The notes under the pieces are model-generated. The model ran no database searches and had not been told where the DNA came from. It worked only from the letters and a program-made list of their open reading frames with translations. DNA of 64,000 nt from Dactylosporangium fulvum. GTDB lineage: Bacteria > Actinomycetota > Actinomycetes > Mycobacteriales > Micromonosporaceae. Where the stretch lies: the NCBI RefSeq assembly GCF_025137375.1, contig NZ_CP073720.1:9386501-9450500 (forward strand). The letters are read 5' to 3'. Positions 8,041 to 16,508 of this stretch are shown here, piece by piece. Made by a program: the position numbers and the translations under genes. Numbering within the stretch: the stretch's first letter is position 1; every line of letters starts with the position of its first letter.

Positions 8041-8496
8041 GTGACCGAGCCCGTCCTCGACGACGTCAACAAGCGGATCATCGAGCAGCTGCAGCGCGAT
8101 GGCCGTATGTCCTACGCCGCCCTCGCCAAGGTCGTCGGCCTCTCGGAGGCGGCTGTCCGCCAACGGGTGCAACGACTGCTGGACACCGGCGTCATGCAGA
8201 TCGTGGCGGTCACCGATCCCCTCACGCTGGGCTTCGCCCGGCAGGTGATGATCGGGGTCAAGGTCGAAGGAGACCTCCGGCCGGTCGCGAAGTCCCTCGC
8301 CGCGGTGCCCGAGATCGACTACGTGGTCATCTGCGCGGGCGGCTTCGACCTGCTCGTCGAGCTGGTGTGCACCGACGACGAGCACCTGCTCGACCTTCTC
8401 AACGACACGATCCGGAGCATCCCTGGCGTGACGGCCACGGAAACCTTCGTCTACCTCAAGCTCGCCAAGCAGACCTATGCGTGGGGGACACGATGA
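8041..8496 (+). CDS. Lrp/AsnC family transcriptional regulator
   Basis: About 151 residues: an N-terminal AsnC winged helix (LDDVNKRIIEQLQRDGRMSY, then ALAKVVGLSEAAVRQRVQRL) and a C-terminal RAM ligand-binding domain (~residues 65-145). It probably senses an amino acid or amine and controls the divergent polyamine-uptake operon as well as its own. The GTG at 8041 gives the usual family length; a TTG at 8023 has a weak AGGT upstream and is an alternative. The TGA stop overlaps the ATG of the aminotransferase, so the regulator is the first gene of the catabolic operon. Confidence 0.88.
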   Translation: MTEPVLDDVNKRIIEQLQRDGRMSYAALAKVVGLSEAAVRQRVQRLLDTGVMQIVAVTDPLTLGFARQVMIGVKVEGDLRPVAKSLAAVPEIDYVVICAGGFDLLVELVCTDDEHLLDLLNDTIRSIPGVTATETFVYLKLAKQTYAWGTR

Positions 8497-9872
8497 CCGA
8501 TCAGCAGCCCGACGCCGCTCAACTCGACACAGCCGCGCGCGACCACCTCTGGATGCACTTCACCCGCCTGTCGGCGTACAAGGACGCACCGGTGCCGGTG
8601 ATCGTGCGGGGCGACGGGCCGTACATCTACGACAGCACCGGCAAGCGGTACCTCGACGGGCTGTCCGGGCTGTTCGTCGTGCAGACCGGCCACGGGCGGC
8701 ACGAGCTCGCCGAGGCCGCCGCCAAGCAGGCCGCGGAGCTCGCCTACTTCCCCCTGTGGTCGTACGCGCACCCGAAGGCCATCGAGCTGGCCGAGCGGCT
8801 CGCCGGCATCACCCCCGGCGATCTCAACCGCGTCTTCTTCACCACCGGCGGCTCGGAGGCCGTCGAGAGCGCGTGGAAGCTCGCCCGGTCGTACTTCAAG
8901 CGCACCGGCAAGCCGCTCAAGACCAAGGTGCTGTCCCGCTCGATCGCCTACCACGGCACCTCGATGGGCGCCCTGTCGATCACCGGCATCCCCTTGCTGA
9001 AGCAGGAGTTCGAGCCACTCGTGCCCGGCGCGTTCCGGGTGCCGAACACCAACTACTACCGCCGGCCCGACCAGTCCATGTCGGAGGAGCAGTTCGGCGT
9101 CTGGGCAGCCGACCGCATCGCCGAGGCCATCGAGTTCGAGGGCCCGGAGACCGTCGCCGCCGTCTACCTGGAGCCGGTGCAGAACGCCGGCGGCTGCTTC
9201 CCTCCCCCGCCCGGATACTTCCAGCGCGTGCGCGAGATCTGCGACCGGTACAACGTCCTGCTCGTCTCCGACGAGGTCATCTGCGCGTTCGGCCGGCTCG
9301 GCGAGTACTTCGGCGCCACGCGGTACGGCTACCAGCCGGACATCATCACCGTCGCCAAGGGCCTCACCTCGGGTTACGTGCCGCTCGGCGCGATGCTCGT
9401 GGCGGAGCGGCTGGCCGAGCCGTTCCTGGAGGGCGCGAGCTGGTTCGCCCACGGCATCACCTACGGCGGCCACCCGGTGGGCTCGGCGGTCGCGCTCGCC
9501 AACCTCGACATCTTCGAGCGTGAAGGGCTCAACGAGCACGTCCGGACCAACTCACCGGTGTTCCGGTCGTACCTCGAACGCCTCTACGACCTGCCGATCG
9601 TCGGCGACGTCCGGGGCGACGGCTTCTTCTTCGGCATCGAGCTGGTCAAGGACAAGGTCACCAAGGAGACGTTCAACGACCAGGAGTCCGAGGCGCTGCT
9701 GCGCGGGTTCCTGTCCAAGGCGCTCTTCGACGCCGGCCTGTACTGCCGCGCCGACGACCGCGGCGACCCGGTGATCCAGTTGGCCCCGCCGCTGATCTGC
9801 GACGAGCAGCACTTCGCCGAGATCGAGCAGATCCTGCGGTCGGTGCTGACCGAGGCATGGGCGCGCCTGTAG
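8493..9872 (+). CDS. Class III PLP-dependent aminotransferase (amine:pyruvate type)
   Basis: A 459-residue fold-type I aminotransferase. The PLP-binding lysine is K289 in TVAKGLTSGYVPLGA, and the cofactor-contacting aspartate is in LLVSDEVICAFGRLGEYFG. It resembles omega-amino acid/putrescine:pyruvate aminotransferases rather than ornithine enzymes. With the adjacent polyamine uptake and oxidase genes it probably deaminates a diamine or its derivative; the exact substrate is inference. Its ATG overlaps the lrp stop, and its end overlaps the next start by 16 nt. Confidence 0.87.
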   Translation: MTDQQPDAAQLDTAARDHLWMHFTRLSAYKDAPVPVIVRGDGPYIYDSTGKRYLDGLSGLFVVQTGHGRHELAEAAAKQAAELAYFPLWSYAHPKAIELAERLAGITPGDLNRVFFTTGGSEAVESAWKLARSYFKRTGKPLKTKVLSRSIAYHGTSMGALSITGIPLLKQEFEPLVPGAFRVPNTNYYRRPDQSMSEEQFGVWAADRIAEAIEFEGPETVAAVYLEPVQNAGGCFPPPPGYFQRVREICDRYNVLLVSDEVICAFGRLGEYFGATRYGYQPDIITVAKGLTSGYVPLGAMLVAERLAEPFLEGASWFAHGITYGGHPVGSAVALANLDIFEREGLNEHVRTNSPVFRSYLERLYDLPIVGDVRGDGFFFGIELVKDKVTKETFNDQESEALLRGFLSKALFDAGLYCRADDRGDPVIQLAPPLICDEQHFAEIEQILRSVLTEAWARL

Positions 9873-10444
9873 AGCGGATCCGGGTCCGCCGGCTCCCCGA
9901 GCTGGCGGTCACCGATCCCGCCGTCCTGCGGGACATCCTCGACGCGGGGATGGCCGGCCACGTGGCGATCGTCCACAACGGACAGCCGTTCGCGGTCCCG
10001 GTCGCCTACGGCCGGTCCGGCGACACGGTGCTGTTCCACGGCTCGACCGGCAGCCGGCTCTTCCGGGAACTCGCCGCCGGTGCGCCGTGCTGCTTCTCGG
10101 TGATGCTGCTCGACGGGCTGGTGCTGGCGCGCAGCGCGTTCGAGACCTCCATGTGGTACCGCTCGGCAATGGTCCTCGGCCGGTGCGAGGTGGTCGAGGA
10201 CCAGGTCCCGGCGCTGCGGGCGATCAGCGAGCACATCCTGCCCGGGCGGTGGGAGCTGGTGCGGCCGCCGTCGCGGAAGGAACTGGCGGCGACGCTCGTG
10301 CTGGCGCTGCCGCTCACCGAGTGGTCGGTGAAGGTCAGCGCCGGCCCGCCGGAGTCGTCCCCGGAGGACGAGGGCTGGTCCCCGCCGGTCGGCGTCGTCC
10401 CGCTGCGGACGGTACGCGGCGCACTCATCGAAGGTGAAGCATGA
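9857..10444 (+). CDS. Pyridoxamine 5'-phosphate oxidase-family flavoprotein
   Basis: A 195-residue split-barrel FMN-binding protein of the PNPOx-like family: GHVAIVHNGQPFAVPVAYGR forms the first beta strands, followed by LFHGSTGSRLFRELAAGAPCC. It is not a canonical PdxH. In this operon it could supply or protect PLP for the aminotransferase, or act as an unrelated flavin/F420 reductase; neither is shown. The ATG at 9857 lies inside the aminotransferase gene, and its stop overlaps the next ATG. Confidence 0.75.
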   Translation: MGAPVERIRVRRLPELAVTDPAVLRDILDAGMAGHVAIVHNGQPFAVPVAYGRSGDTVLFHGSTGSRLFRELAAGAPCCFSVMLLDGLVLARSAFETSMWYRSAMVLGRCEVVEDQVPALRAISEHILPGRWELVRPPSRKELAATLVLALPLTEWSVKVSAGPPESSPEDEGWSPPVGVVPLRTVRGALIEGEA

Positions 10445-11787
10445 GTTACTGGATGTCCGCCCTGCCGCCGGTCGAGCCGCGGGCGGCGCTGCCCGGTGAC
10501 GTCGACGCCGACGTGGCGATCGTCGGTGCCGGATACACGGGCCTGTGGACCGCCTACTACCTCATCCGGGCCGACCCGTCGCTGCGGATCGTGGTGGTGG
10601 AGGCGGAGACCGCCGGCTTCGGTGCCAGCGGCCGCAACGGCGGCTGGTGCTCGGCGCTGTTCCCGAAGTCCGTCGCCGCGCTGGCCCGCACCTACGGCCG
10701 CGACCGGGCGCTCGCGCTGAACGCCGCCATGGAATCCACCGTGGACGAGGTCGGCCGGGTCGCCGCGGAGGAGGGCATCGACTGCGACTACGCCAAGGGC
10801 GGCACGGTCGTCCTCGCGCGCAACCCGGTGCAGCTCGAGCGGGCCCGCCACGAGGCCGCCTCCGCCGCCGAGTTCGGCATCCGGCTCGACCTCCTCTCCG
10901 CCGCCGAGGCGACGGAGCGCGTCGGCGCCGCCGGCGTTGTCGGCGGCACGTACACACCGCACTGTGCCGCGATCCAGCCGGCCAAGCTCGTGCGGGGCCT
11001 CGCCGACACGTGCGAACGGCGCGGAATACGGATCTACGAACGGACGCCGGCCCGTGCGGTCACCGAGGGCCGCGTCGAGACTCCACACGGGACGGTACGG
11101 GCACCGATCGTCGTCCGCGCCACCGAGGGCTTCACGCCACGCCTTCCCGGGCTGCGCCGGGCGATGGTGCCGGTGTACTCGCTCATGGTGGCCACCGAGC
11201 CGCTGCCGGCGTCGTTCTGGTCGTCGGCGGGCCTGGCGCGGCGCGAGACGTTCTCCGACCACCGGTACCTCATCATCTACGGCCAACGCACCGCCGACGA
11301 CCGGCTGGCGTTCGGCGGCCGGGGCGCCCCGTACCACTACGGCTCGGCGATCGAGCCCTCCTTCGACCGCGAGCCGCGGGTCTTCGCGGAGCTGCGCCGG
11401 GTCCTCGTCGAGCTGTTCCCGGCTCTGGTGGACGCGGAGATCACCCACACCTGGGGCGGTCCGCTCGGCATCGCCCGCGACTGGATGGCCTCCGTCGGCC
11501 TCGACCCGGCGAGCGGCCTCGGCTGGGCGGGCGGCTACGTCGGTGACGGCGTCGGCACCTCGAACCTGGCCGGCCGGACCCTGGCCGACCTGATCCGCGG
11601 GGTCTCCTCGGAGCTGACCGCACTCCCGTGGGTCGGGCACCGCTCGCCCCGCTGGGAGCCCGAGCCGCTGCGCTGGCTGGGCGTGAACGCGAGCCTGCGG
11701 CTGATGACCGGCGCCGACGCGGCCGAGCTGCGGACCGGCCGCCCGTCCCGCCGCGCCGCCCTGATGTCCCGGGTCCTCGGTGCCTAG
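10441..11787 (+). CDS. PuuB-like FAD-dependent amine oxidoreductase
   Basis: A 448-residue DAO-superfamily oxidase. The ADP-binding motif is VAIVGAGYTGLWTAYYL (~28-44), and ASGRNGGWCSALFP carries the flavin-contacting segment typical of gamma-glutamylputrescine oxidase (PuuB) relatives. A C-terminal WGGPLGIARDWM and GGYVGDGVGTSNLAGRTLAD complete the FAD site. Such enzymes oxidise secondary or primary amines to aldehydes with release of peroxide. It is the last gene of the Lrp operon, coupled by ATGA overlap. It ends seven bases from the convergent metallopeptidase-like gene. Confidence 0.85.
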   Translation: MSYWMSALPPVEPRAALPGDVDADVAIVGAGYTGLWTAYYLIRADPSLRIVVVEAETAGFGASGRNGGWCSALFPKSVAALARTYGRDRALALNAAMESTVDEVGRVAAEEGIDCDYAKGGTVVLARNPVQLERARHEAASAAEFGIRLDLLSAAEATERVGAAGVVGGTYTPHCAAIQPAKLVRGLADTCERRGIRIYERTPARAVTEGRVETPHGTVRAPIVVRATEGFTPRLPGLRRAMVPVYSLMVATEPLPASFWSSAGLARRETFSDHRYLIIYGQRTADDRLAFGGRGAPYHYGSAIEPSFDREPRVFAELRRVLVELFPALVDAEITHTWGGPLGIARDWMASVGLDPASGLGWAGGYVGDGVGTSNLAGRTLADLIRGVSSELTALPWVGHRSPRWEPEPLRWLGVNASLRLMTGADAAELRTGRPSRRAALMSRVLGA

Positions 11788-11794
11788 AGCCCGG

Positions 11795-12244
11795 TCAGTT
11801 GTCGAGGTCCTCGGGAGAGACGCCGAGGAGGTTCGCCACCTGCTCGATGATCACGTCGTGGACCAGGTCGGCCAGGTCGTCGTGGTCGGCGGCCCGGAAC
11901 TCGAGCGGCCGGCGGTACAGCACGATGCGCGGCGGCACGCCATGGCGGCCCGGACGGCCGGGCAACAGCCGCGCCAGCGGGACCTCGCCGTCCTCCAGCA
12001 CGTCGGAGTCGTAGACGTTGAGGTCGGGCGGCACGTCCTCGACGGCGAACTCCACGCCGGCCAACTCCTGAGCGAACCGCTGCTCAAGCTGCTCGACGGA
12101 GTCGAGGACCAGGTCGTCGAACATCTCGGCGCGGGTGCGCGACATCGGCAGGGACGCGGGCACGAGTCGACCGCGCAGCCCCCGGCCGTGCCGGTCCCGG
12201 CCACGCCGTCCCGGTCCGCTGCGTCGTCGGTCTGGGCTCGCCAC
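11795..12244 (-). CDS. Zincin-like metallopeptidase-family protein with altered HExxH motif
   Basis: A 149-residue protein of the small actinobacterial 'metallopeptidase family' (PF06262-like). The basic N-terminus (RDRHGRGLRG) is conserved in relatives, which supports the long GTG start at 12244 over an internal ATG at 12145. At the place of the zinc helix the sequence reads VHDVIIEQVANLLG: the first histidine is kept but the catalytic HExxH is not. Peptidase activity is therefore doubtful; a structural or binding role is possible. It is convergent with the oxidase and divergent from the DUF3499 gene. Confidence 0.78.
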   Translation of the reverse strand: MASPDRRRSGPGRRGRDRHGRGLRGRLVPASLPMSRTRAEMFDDLVLDSVEQLEQRFAQELAGVEFAVEDVPPDLNVYDSDVLEDGEVPLARLLPGRPGRHGVPPRIVLYRRPLEFRAADHDDLADLVHDVIIEQVANLLGVSPEDLDN

Positions 12245-12360
12245 CTAGTCAGCGTACTGCCCGGGCCCGATCGCCCGAGCGGGCGTGTCGCCTGGGTCAC
12301 CACGGCGTGTCGCAGGGCTACCGGGTTGGGCGGAGCCTCGCGGAGCGATACCGTCTGGCC

Positions 12361-12714
12361 GTGAGGACCCCACGTCGATGCTCGCGCAACGGTTGCCCCC
12401 GACAGCCCGTTGCGACGTTGACGTACGTTTATGCCGAATCGACCGCGGTCGTCGGCCCGTTGGCCGCGTTCGCCGAACCCCACTCCTACGACCTGTGCGA
12501 GTCCCATGCCCGCGGCCTCACCGCACCGCGCGGCTGGGACCTGGTGCGGCATGAAGGAGAGTACGGCCCGCCCCCGCCGACCAACGACGATCTCGTCGCA
12601 CTCGCCGAGGCGGTTCGTGAGGCGGCTCGGCCAGCACCCCATCGCGAAGAAACCGACCAGCAGCATCCGCTCGGACGGCGCGGACATCTGCGCGTGATCC
12701 CCCCGGATGCATGA
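12361..12714 (+). CDS. DUF3499 family protein
   Basis: A 117-residue conserved actinobacterial protein. It opens with CSRNGC and continues with TLTYVYAESTAVVGPLAAFA, YDLCESHA and LTAPRGWDL, the hallmarks of DUF3499. The cysteine pairs suggest a zinc-ribbon-like fold. Its function is unknown; in many actinomycetes it lies beside the metallopeptidase-family gene and WhiB-type regulators, as here. The GTG at 12361 matches the usual family N-terminus; a GTG at 12307 would add 18 residues. Confidence 0.82.
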   Translation: MRTPRRCSRNGCPRQPVATLTYVYAESTAVVGPLAAFAEPHSYDLCESHARGLTAPRGWDLVRHEGEYGPPPPTNDDLVALAEAVREAARPAPHREETDQQHPLGRRGHLRVIPPDA

Positions 12715-12756
12715 AATTGGGCGCCGGCATCGCCAGCGCCCAATTTTCACATGCAT
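12707..12756. terminator. Bidirectional terminator hairpin
   Basis: A perfect 11-bp stem, AAATTGGGCGC at 12714-12724 and its complement at 12736-12746, with an 11-nt loop, flanked by a second pairing of ATGCATG with CATGCAT. It begins at the DUF3499 stop codon and ends just before the convergent whiB stop. A-rich and T-rich edges suit termination in both directions. Confidence 0.75.
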
Positions 12757-12767
12757 TTCCGATCCCG

Positions 12768-13025
12768 CTAGGCAGCCCGTCGTTTGAGCTTGCGGCGCTC
12801 TCGCTCCGAGAGACCGCCCCAAATTCCGAAGCGCTCGTCATGCCCCAACGCGTACTCCAGGCAGTCCGCCCTCACCTCGCAGCGCGAGCAGATGCGCTTG
12901 GCCTCGCGAGTCGACCCACCCTTCTCCGGAAAGAATGCCTCCGGGTCGGTCTGCGAGCACAAAGCGCGTTCTTGCCACTCCGGAGCGTTACCCAGCAGGT
13001 CGGCCACGACTGGTCGGCCGTCCAT
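12768..13025 (-). CDS. whiB: WhiB-family transcriptional regulator (WhiB2/WhmD-like)
   Basis: An 85-residue iron-sulfur regulator. The four cluster-ligating cysteines are C23, C46, C49 and C55, followed by GIWGG (67-71) and a basic C-terminus (RERRKLKRR) for DNA contact. The ATG at 13025 has a strong Shine-Dalgarno (GAAGGAGG) about nine bases upstream. The sequence most resembles the WhiB2/WhmD subgroup linked to septation; that subgroup call is from recall. WhiB proteins act with the principal sigma factor and respond to redox or NO through their [4Fe-4S] cluster. Confidence 0.92.
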   Translation of the reverse strand: MDGRPVVADLLGNAPEWQERALCSQTDPEAFFPEKGGSTREAKRICSRCEVRADCLEYALGHDERFGIWGGLSERERRKLKRRAA

Positions 13026-13345
13026 CAGCGTGCCTCCTTCTTGCGCACCGGCGTCAATGCCGGCGCAACCCCCCACGCGGAAGGCGCATGTCCTACAAGG
13101 TGTAGTACCTCGGCGCGGTGTTCCCTTATGTCCGCTAGGTGACTGACTGCACTCACCCTCGAACATCCCCCGTGAAATTACACGCGTGTAATGCGTGCGT
13201 CGTCAAGCCGAACCTGATAAATAGGCCCACCCGGGCGATCACTCTTACCCACGTGCCGTACCCATACCGATGAAGACCCGCCGGAGGTAACGGGCGACAC
13301 GCCGGACGCGCCGGAAGAAGTCTTCGTGAGTTTGCTCAAGCCGCC
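13026..13345. other. Intergenic stretch upstream of whiB and the signal peptidase
   Basis: About 320 bp between divergent genes. It must contain the whiB promoter and leader, with the whiB Shine-Dalgarno at its left edge. I see no gene with plausible start and coding character and no clear hairpin. A short open frame ending TGA at 13371-13373 lacks an upstream ATG/GTG except for a 15-codon peptide and was not called. Confidence 0.4.
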
Positions 13346-13870
13346 GTGGCGGCAGCCGAAATGGCGGCAGTGATCCAGCGGCTGCTCCTGGGTGTGGCCC
13401 TGTCCGTCATCGTCTTCACCGTCGGGATCGTCGGGCTGGGATGGAAGCCCTACGTCGTGACGTCGGACTCGATGGCGCCGGCGATGCACTCCGGTGACCT
13501 AGTGTTCGTCGATCCGCACGCAAAGTCGGTGGCGGTGTACGAGATCGTCACGTACACCGACCCGCGCGGTCCCGTCACGCACCGCGTCGTCAGCCAGGCC
13601 GCGGACGGGACGCTCGTGCTCAAGGGCGACGCCAACCAGCAGCCGGACGCCAAGGCGGTCGACCGGAACCACGTGATCGGGCCGGTGCGGCTGATCCTGC
13701 CCAACATCGGCTGGCCGGTCGTCCAGGTGCACACCCACCCGCTGCGTGTCACCGGCGGCGCGTTGCTGCTGGCGATACTCATCCCTGGCCGCCGGATCCT
13801 CATGCTCCTGCTGCTCGCCGGGATCATCGCGGCCATCGCCATGGTGCCGACGACCGGGGCATTGCCTTAG
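13346..13870 (+). CDS. Signal peptidase I, SipW/S26B type
   Basis: A 174-residue membrane protease with one N-terminal span (~10-31) and one or two C-terminal spans (~140-170). The nucleophile is S42 in SDSMAPAM. The position of the usual lysine is taken by H79 in PVTHRVV, with D95 in LKGDANQ, which places it with the Ser-His-Asp S26B/SipW group rather than bacterial LepB. Such enzymes usually process a few dedicated exported proteins. The start is the GTG at 13346 or the ATG at 13361. Its stop overlaps the convergent cofGH stop by 4 nt (TTAG). Confidence 0.82.
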   Translation: MAAAEMAAVIQRLLLGVALSVIVFTVGIVGLGWKPYVVTSDSMAPAMHSGDLVFVDPHAKSVAVYEIVTYTDPRGPVTHRVVSQAADGTLVLKGDANQQPDAKAVDRNHVIGPVRLILPNIGWPVVQVHTHPLRVTGGALLLAILIPGRRILMLLLLAGIIAAIAMVPTTGALP

Positions 13871-16383
13871 GACCTGGCGGACACCCGGCCGTAGACGGTC
13901 GTGCGCTCACGGACCGGGCGACCCGCGGCCTTACCGATGGCTTCGAGCTCCTCCCTCGTGCGGGCGGAGCCGTGCTCCGAACCGGCCATCCGCGAGATGG
14001 TCTCCTCCATCAGCGTGCCGCCGAGGTCGTTGGCGCCGCCGCGCAGCATCGCCACCGTGCCCTCGTCGCCGAGCTTCACCCACGAGCACTGGACGTTGTC
14101 GATCCGGCCGTGCAGCAGCACCCGGGCCATCGCGTGAACGGCCCGGTTGTCGCGCCAGGTCGGGCCGGGCCGGGCGATGCCGGCCAGGTAGATCGGCGCG
14201 CTGTGGTGGACGAACGGCAGCGCCACGAACTCGGTGAAGCCGCCCGTGCGGTCCTGGATCCCGGCCAGCACCCGGAAATGGCCGAGCCAGTGGCCGGGGT
14301 GGTCGACGTGGCCGTACATCATCGTCGAGCTCGACCGGATGCCCAGCTCGTGCGCGGTGGTGACCACCTCGACCCACGCCGACGTCGGCAGCTTGCCCTT
14401 GGTGAGCACCCACCGGACCTCGTCGTCGAGGATCTCCGCGGCCGTTCCCGGGATGGTGTCCAGGCCCGCCTCCTTGAGCTGGACGAGCCAGTCGCGGATC
14501 GAGACGCCGGCCTTCGCCGCGGCGGTGACGACCTCCATCGGGCTGAACGCATGGACGTGCATGTCGGGGACGCGGGCCTTCACGGCCCGTACCAGATCCG
14601 CATATGCCGTGATCGGGAGCTTCGGGTCGATCCCGCCCTGCATGCAGACCTCGGAGGCGCCCGCGTGCCAGGCCTCCTCGGCCCGGTCGGCGACCTGCTC
14701 GTAGGACAGGCGGTAGGCGTCGGCGTCCCGCTCGCGCTGGGCGAACGCGCAGAACCGGCAGCCGACGTAGCAGACGTTGGAGAAGTTGATGTTCCGGTTG
14801 ATCACGTAGGTGATGTCGTCGCCGACCGCATCACGGCGCAGGTCGTCGGCGATCCCGACGAGCGCCTCGAGCCCGGGGCCGTCCACATTGAACAGCGCCA
14901 GCGCCTCGGCCTCGTGCTCCTTGTCGAGCAGCTTCGCCGGATGCTCCGCGGCCAGCTTCAATCCACTGTGGACGTCGCTGTCGAGCCGCTGGACGCTGGT
15001 CGTCCGCACGCGGGCGGCGACCTCCTGCCAGTCGCCGTACACCGTGTCGAAGTCGCCGCGGCGGTCGTCGGTGCGGCCCTCGGTGTCGATCGCGGCGTGC
15101 AGGTCGGTGCGGCCACTGTCCTCGTAGCCGCCGTCCGGCTCCTGCCACGGCAGGCCGGCCGGCATCGCGCGCTCGTCGGCGAGGCCGGTCTCCGCGTCCA
15201 TCAGCGCCGCGAGATGGGCCGCCAGGCGGGCGTCGATCCACGGGACGCCGCGTTTGGCGTACTCCGGGTAGATGGTCAGGCGCTCCCTGAGCGTGAAGCC
15301 CGCCTTCGCGCTCTGCCGCGCCAGCTCGTCGATGGCGGGCCAGGGGCGCTCGGGGTTGACGTGGTCGGGCGTGACCGGCGAGACGCCGCCCCAGTCGTCG
15401 ATGCCGGCCCGCAGGAGGAGACCGTACTCCTCGTCGATGAGGTTCGGCGGGGCCTGGATGCGCGCCCTCGGGCCGAGGACCAGCCGGGTGACGGCGATCG
15501 TGGCGGCCAGGTCGTGCAGCTCGGCGTCGGGCATCCCGCGCATCGCCGTGTCGGGCTTGGCGCGGAAGTTCTGGACGATGATCTCCTGGATGTGCCCGTA
15601 CTCCCGCATCGTCTTGCGGATCGCGAACAGCGACTCCGCGCGCTCCTCGAGCGTCTCGCCGATGCCGATCAGGATGCCGGTGGTGAACGGGACGCCGACC
15701 CTGCCGGCGTCGTCGAGCACCCGCAGCCGCACCGCGGGCTCCTTGTCGGGCGAGCCGAAGTGCGGGCCGCCCGGCTCCGACCACAGGCGGGTCGCCGTGG
15801 TCTCCAGCATCATGCCCATGCTCGGCGCGACCGGCTTGAGCCGCTGCAGCTCGGCCCAGGACAGCACGCCCGGGTTGAGATGCGGCAGGAGGCCGGTCTG
15901 CTCCAGCACCGCCACCGCGCAGGCGCGCAGGTAGTCCAGCGTCGAGTCGTAACCGCGCTCGTCCAGCCACCGCTTGGCCTGCGGCCACCGCTCCTCCGGG
16001 CGGTCGCCGAGTGTAAACAGCGCCTCCTTGCAGCCCTGCGCCGCGCCCTCCTTGGCGATCGCGAGCACCTCGTCGATCTCGAGGTATTCGCTGGGCAGCC
16101 GGTGCGGGACCGTCGCGAACGTGCAGTAGTGGCAGCGATCGCGGCAGAGCCGGGTGAGCGGGATGAAGACCTTCTTGGAGTACGTCACCACGCCCGGACG
16201 ACCGGCGTCGGCCAGCCCCGCGTCGCGCACCTGGCCCGCCACGGCGAGCAGGTCGTCGAGGGCCGCATCGCGGGCGGTCAGGAGGACGGCCGCCTCGGTC
16301 ACGTCGAGCGGGCGACCGTCGGCCGCGCGACGGAGGGCGCGGCGCATCGCGTTGCCCTCGGTACTTCTGGCTGCAAAGGTCAC
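13867..16383 (-). CDS. fbiC: Bifunctional FO synthase CofG/CofH
   Basis: An 838-residue fusion of two radical-SAM enzymes that make 7,8-didemethyl-8-hydroxy-5-deazariboflavin (FO), the chromophore of coenzyme F420, from a ribityl-pyrimidine and tyrosine. The N-terminal CofG half has CX3CX2C at C80/C84/C87 (CRDRCHYC). The C-terminal CofH half has C538/C542/C545 (CYVGCRFC). Length and domain order match actinobacterial FbiC. The GTG at 16383 is the longest start; an internal ATG twelve codons later is possible. It lies 2 kb from cofD-cofE but on the opposite strand. Confidence 0.95.
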   Translation of the reverse strand: MTFAARSTEGNAMRRALRRAADGRPLDVTEAAVLLTARDAALDDLLAVAGQVRDAGLADAGRPGVVTYSKKVFIPLTRLCRDRCHYCTFATVPHRLPSEYLEIDEVLAIAKEGAAQGCKEALFTLGDRPEERWPQAKRWLDERGYDSTLDYLRACAVAVLEQTGLLPHLNPGVLSWAELQRLKPVAPSMGMMLETTATRLWSEPGGPHFGSPDKEPAVRLRVLDDAGRVGVPFTTGILIGIGETLEERAESLFAIRKTMREYGHIQEIIVQNFRAKPDTAMRGMPDAELHDLAATIAVTRLVLGPRARIQAPPNLIDEEYGLLLRAGIDDWGGVSPVTPDHVNPERPWPAIDELARQSAKAGFTLRERLTIYPEYAKRGVPWIDARLAAHLAALMDAETGLADERAMPAGLPWQEPDGGYEDSGRTDLHAAIDTEGRTDDRRGDFDTVYGDWQEVAARVRTTSVQRLDSDVHSGLKLAAEHPAKLLDKEHEAEALALFNVDGPGLEALVGIADDLRRDAVGDDITYVINRNINFSNVCYVGCRFCAFAQRERDADAYRLSYEQVADRAEEAWHAGASEVCMQGGIDPKLPITAYADLVRAVKARVPDMHVHAFSPMEVVTAAAKAGVSIRDWLVQLKEAGLDTIPGTAAEILDDEVRWVLTKGKLPTSAWVEVVTTAHELGIRSSSTMMYGHVDHPGHWLGHFRVLAGIQDRTGGFTEFVALPFVHHSAPIYLAGIARPGPTWRDNRAVHAMARVLLHGRIDNVQCSWVKLGDEGTVAMLRGGANDLGGTLMEETISRMAGSEHGSARTREELEAIGKAAGRPVRERTTVYGRVSARS

Positions 16384-16461
16384 ACATTGCAGCCTAAGCT
16401 GCCGCCGAACGGATCAACGCCTACCGCGAATGTGACTTAGTCCCCGATGCCGCCGCGCAGC

Positions 16462-16500
16462 AAGATCTTGGAGGCCCACCGGGTGGACCTCCAAGATCTT
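16462..16500. terminator. Hairpin terminator sharing the family A core
   Basis: AAGATCTTGGAGG at 16462-16474 pairs perfectly with 16488-16500, and the intervening bases pair further (CCACC with GGTGG). It lies just past the stop of the proline-rich membrane protein gene and upstream of cofGH. The inner GATCTTGGAG is the same ten bases as the outer arm of repeat family A, but the characteristic loop is absent. Confidence 0.7.
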
Positions 16501-16508
16501 TCGTCGTT

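Noticed and set aside
13274-13373. Small acidic open frame just upstream of the signal peptidase ending TGA at 13371.
   Set aside because: There is no ATG/GTG before position 13326, leaving only a 15-codon peptide, which is not supportable as a gene.
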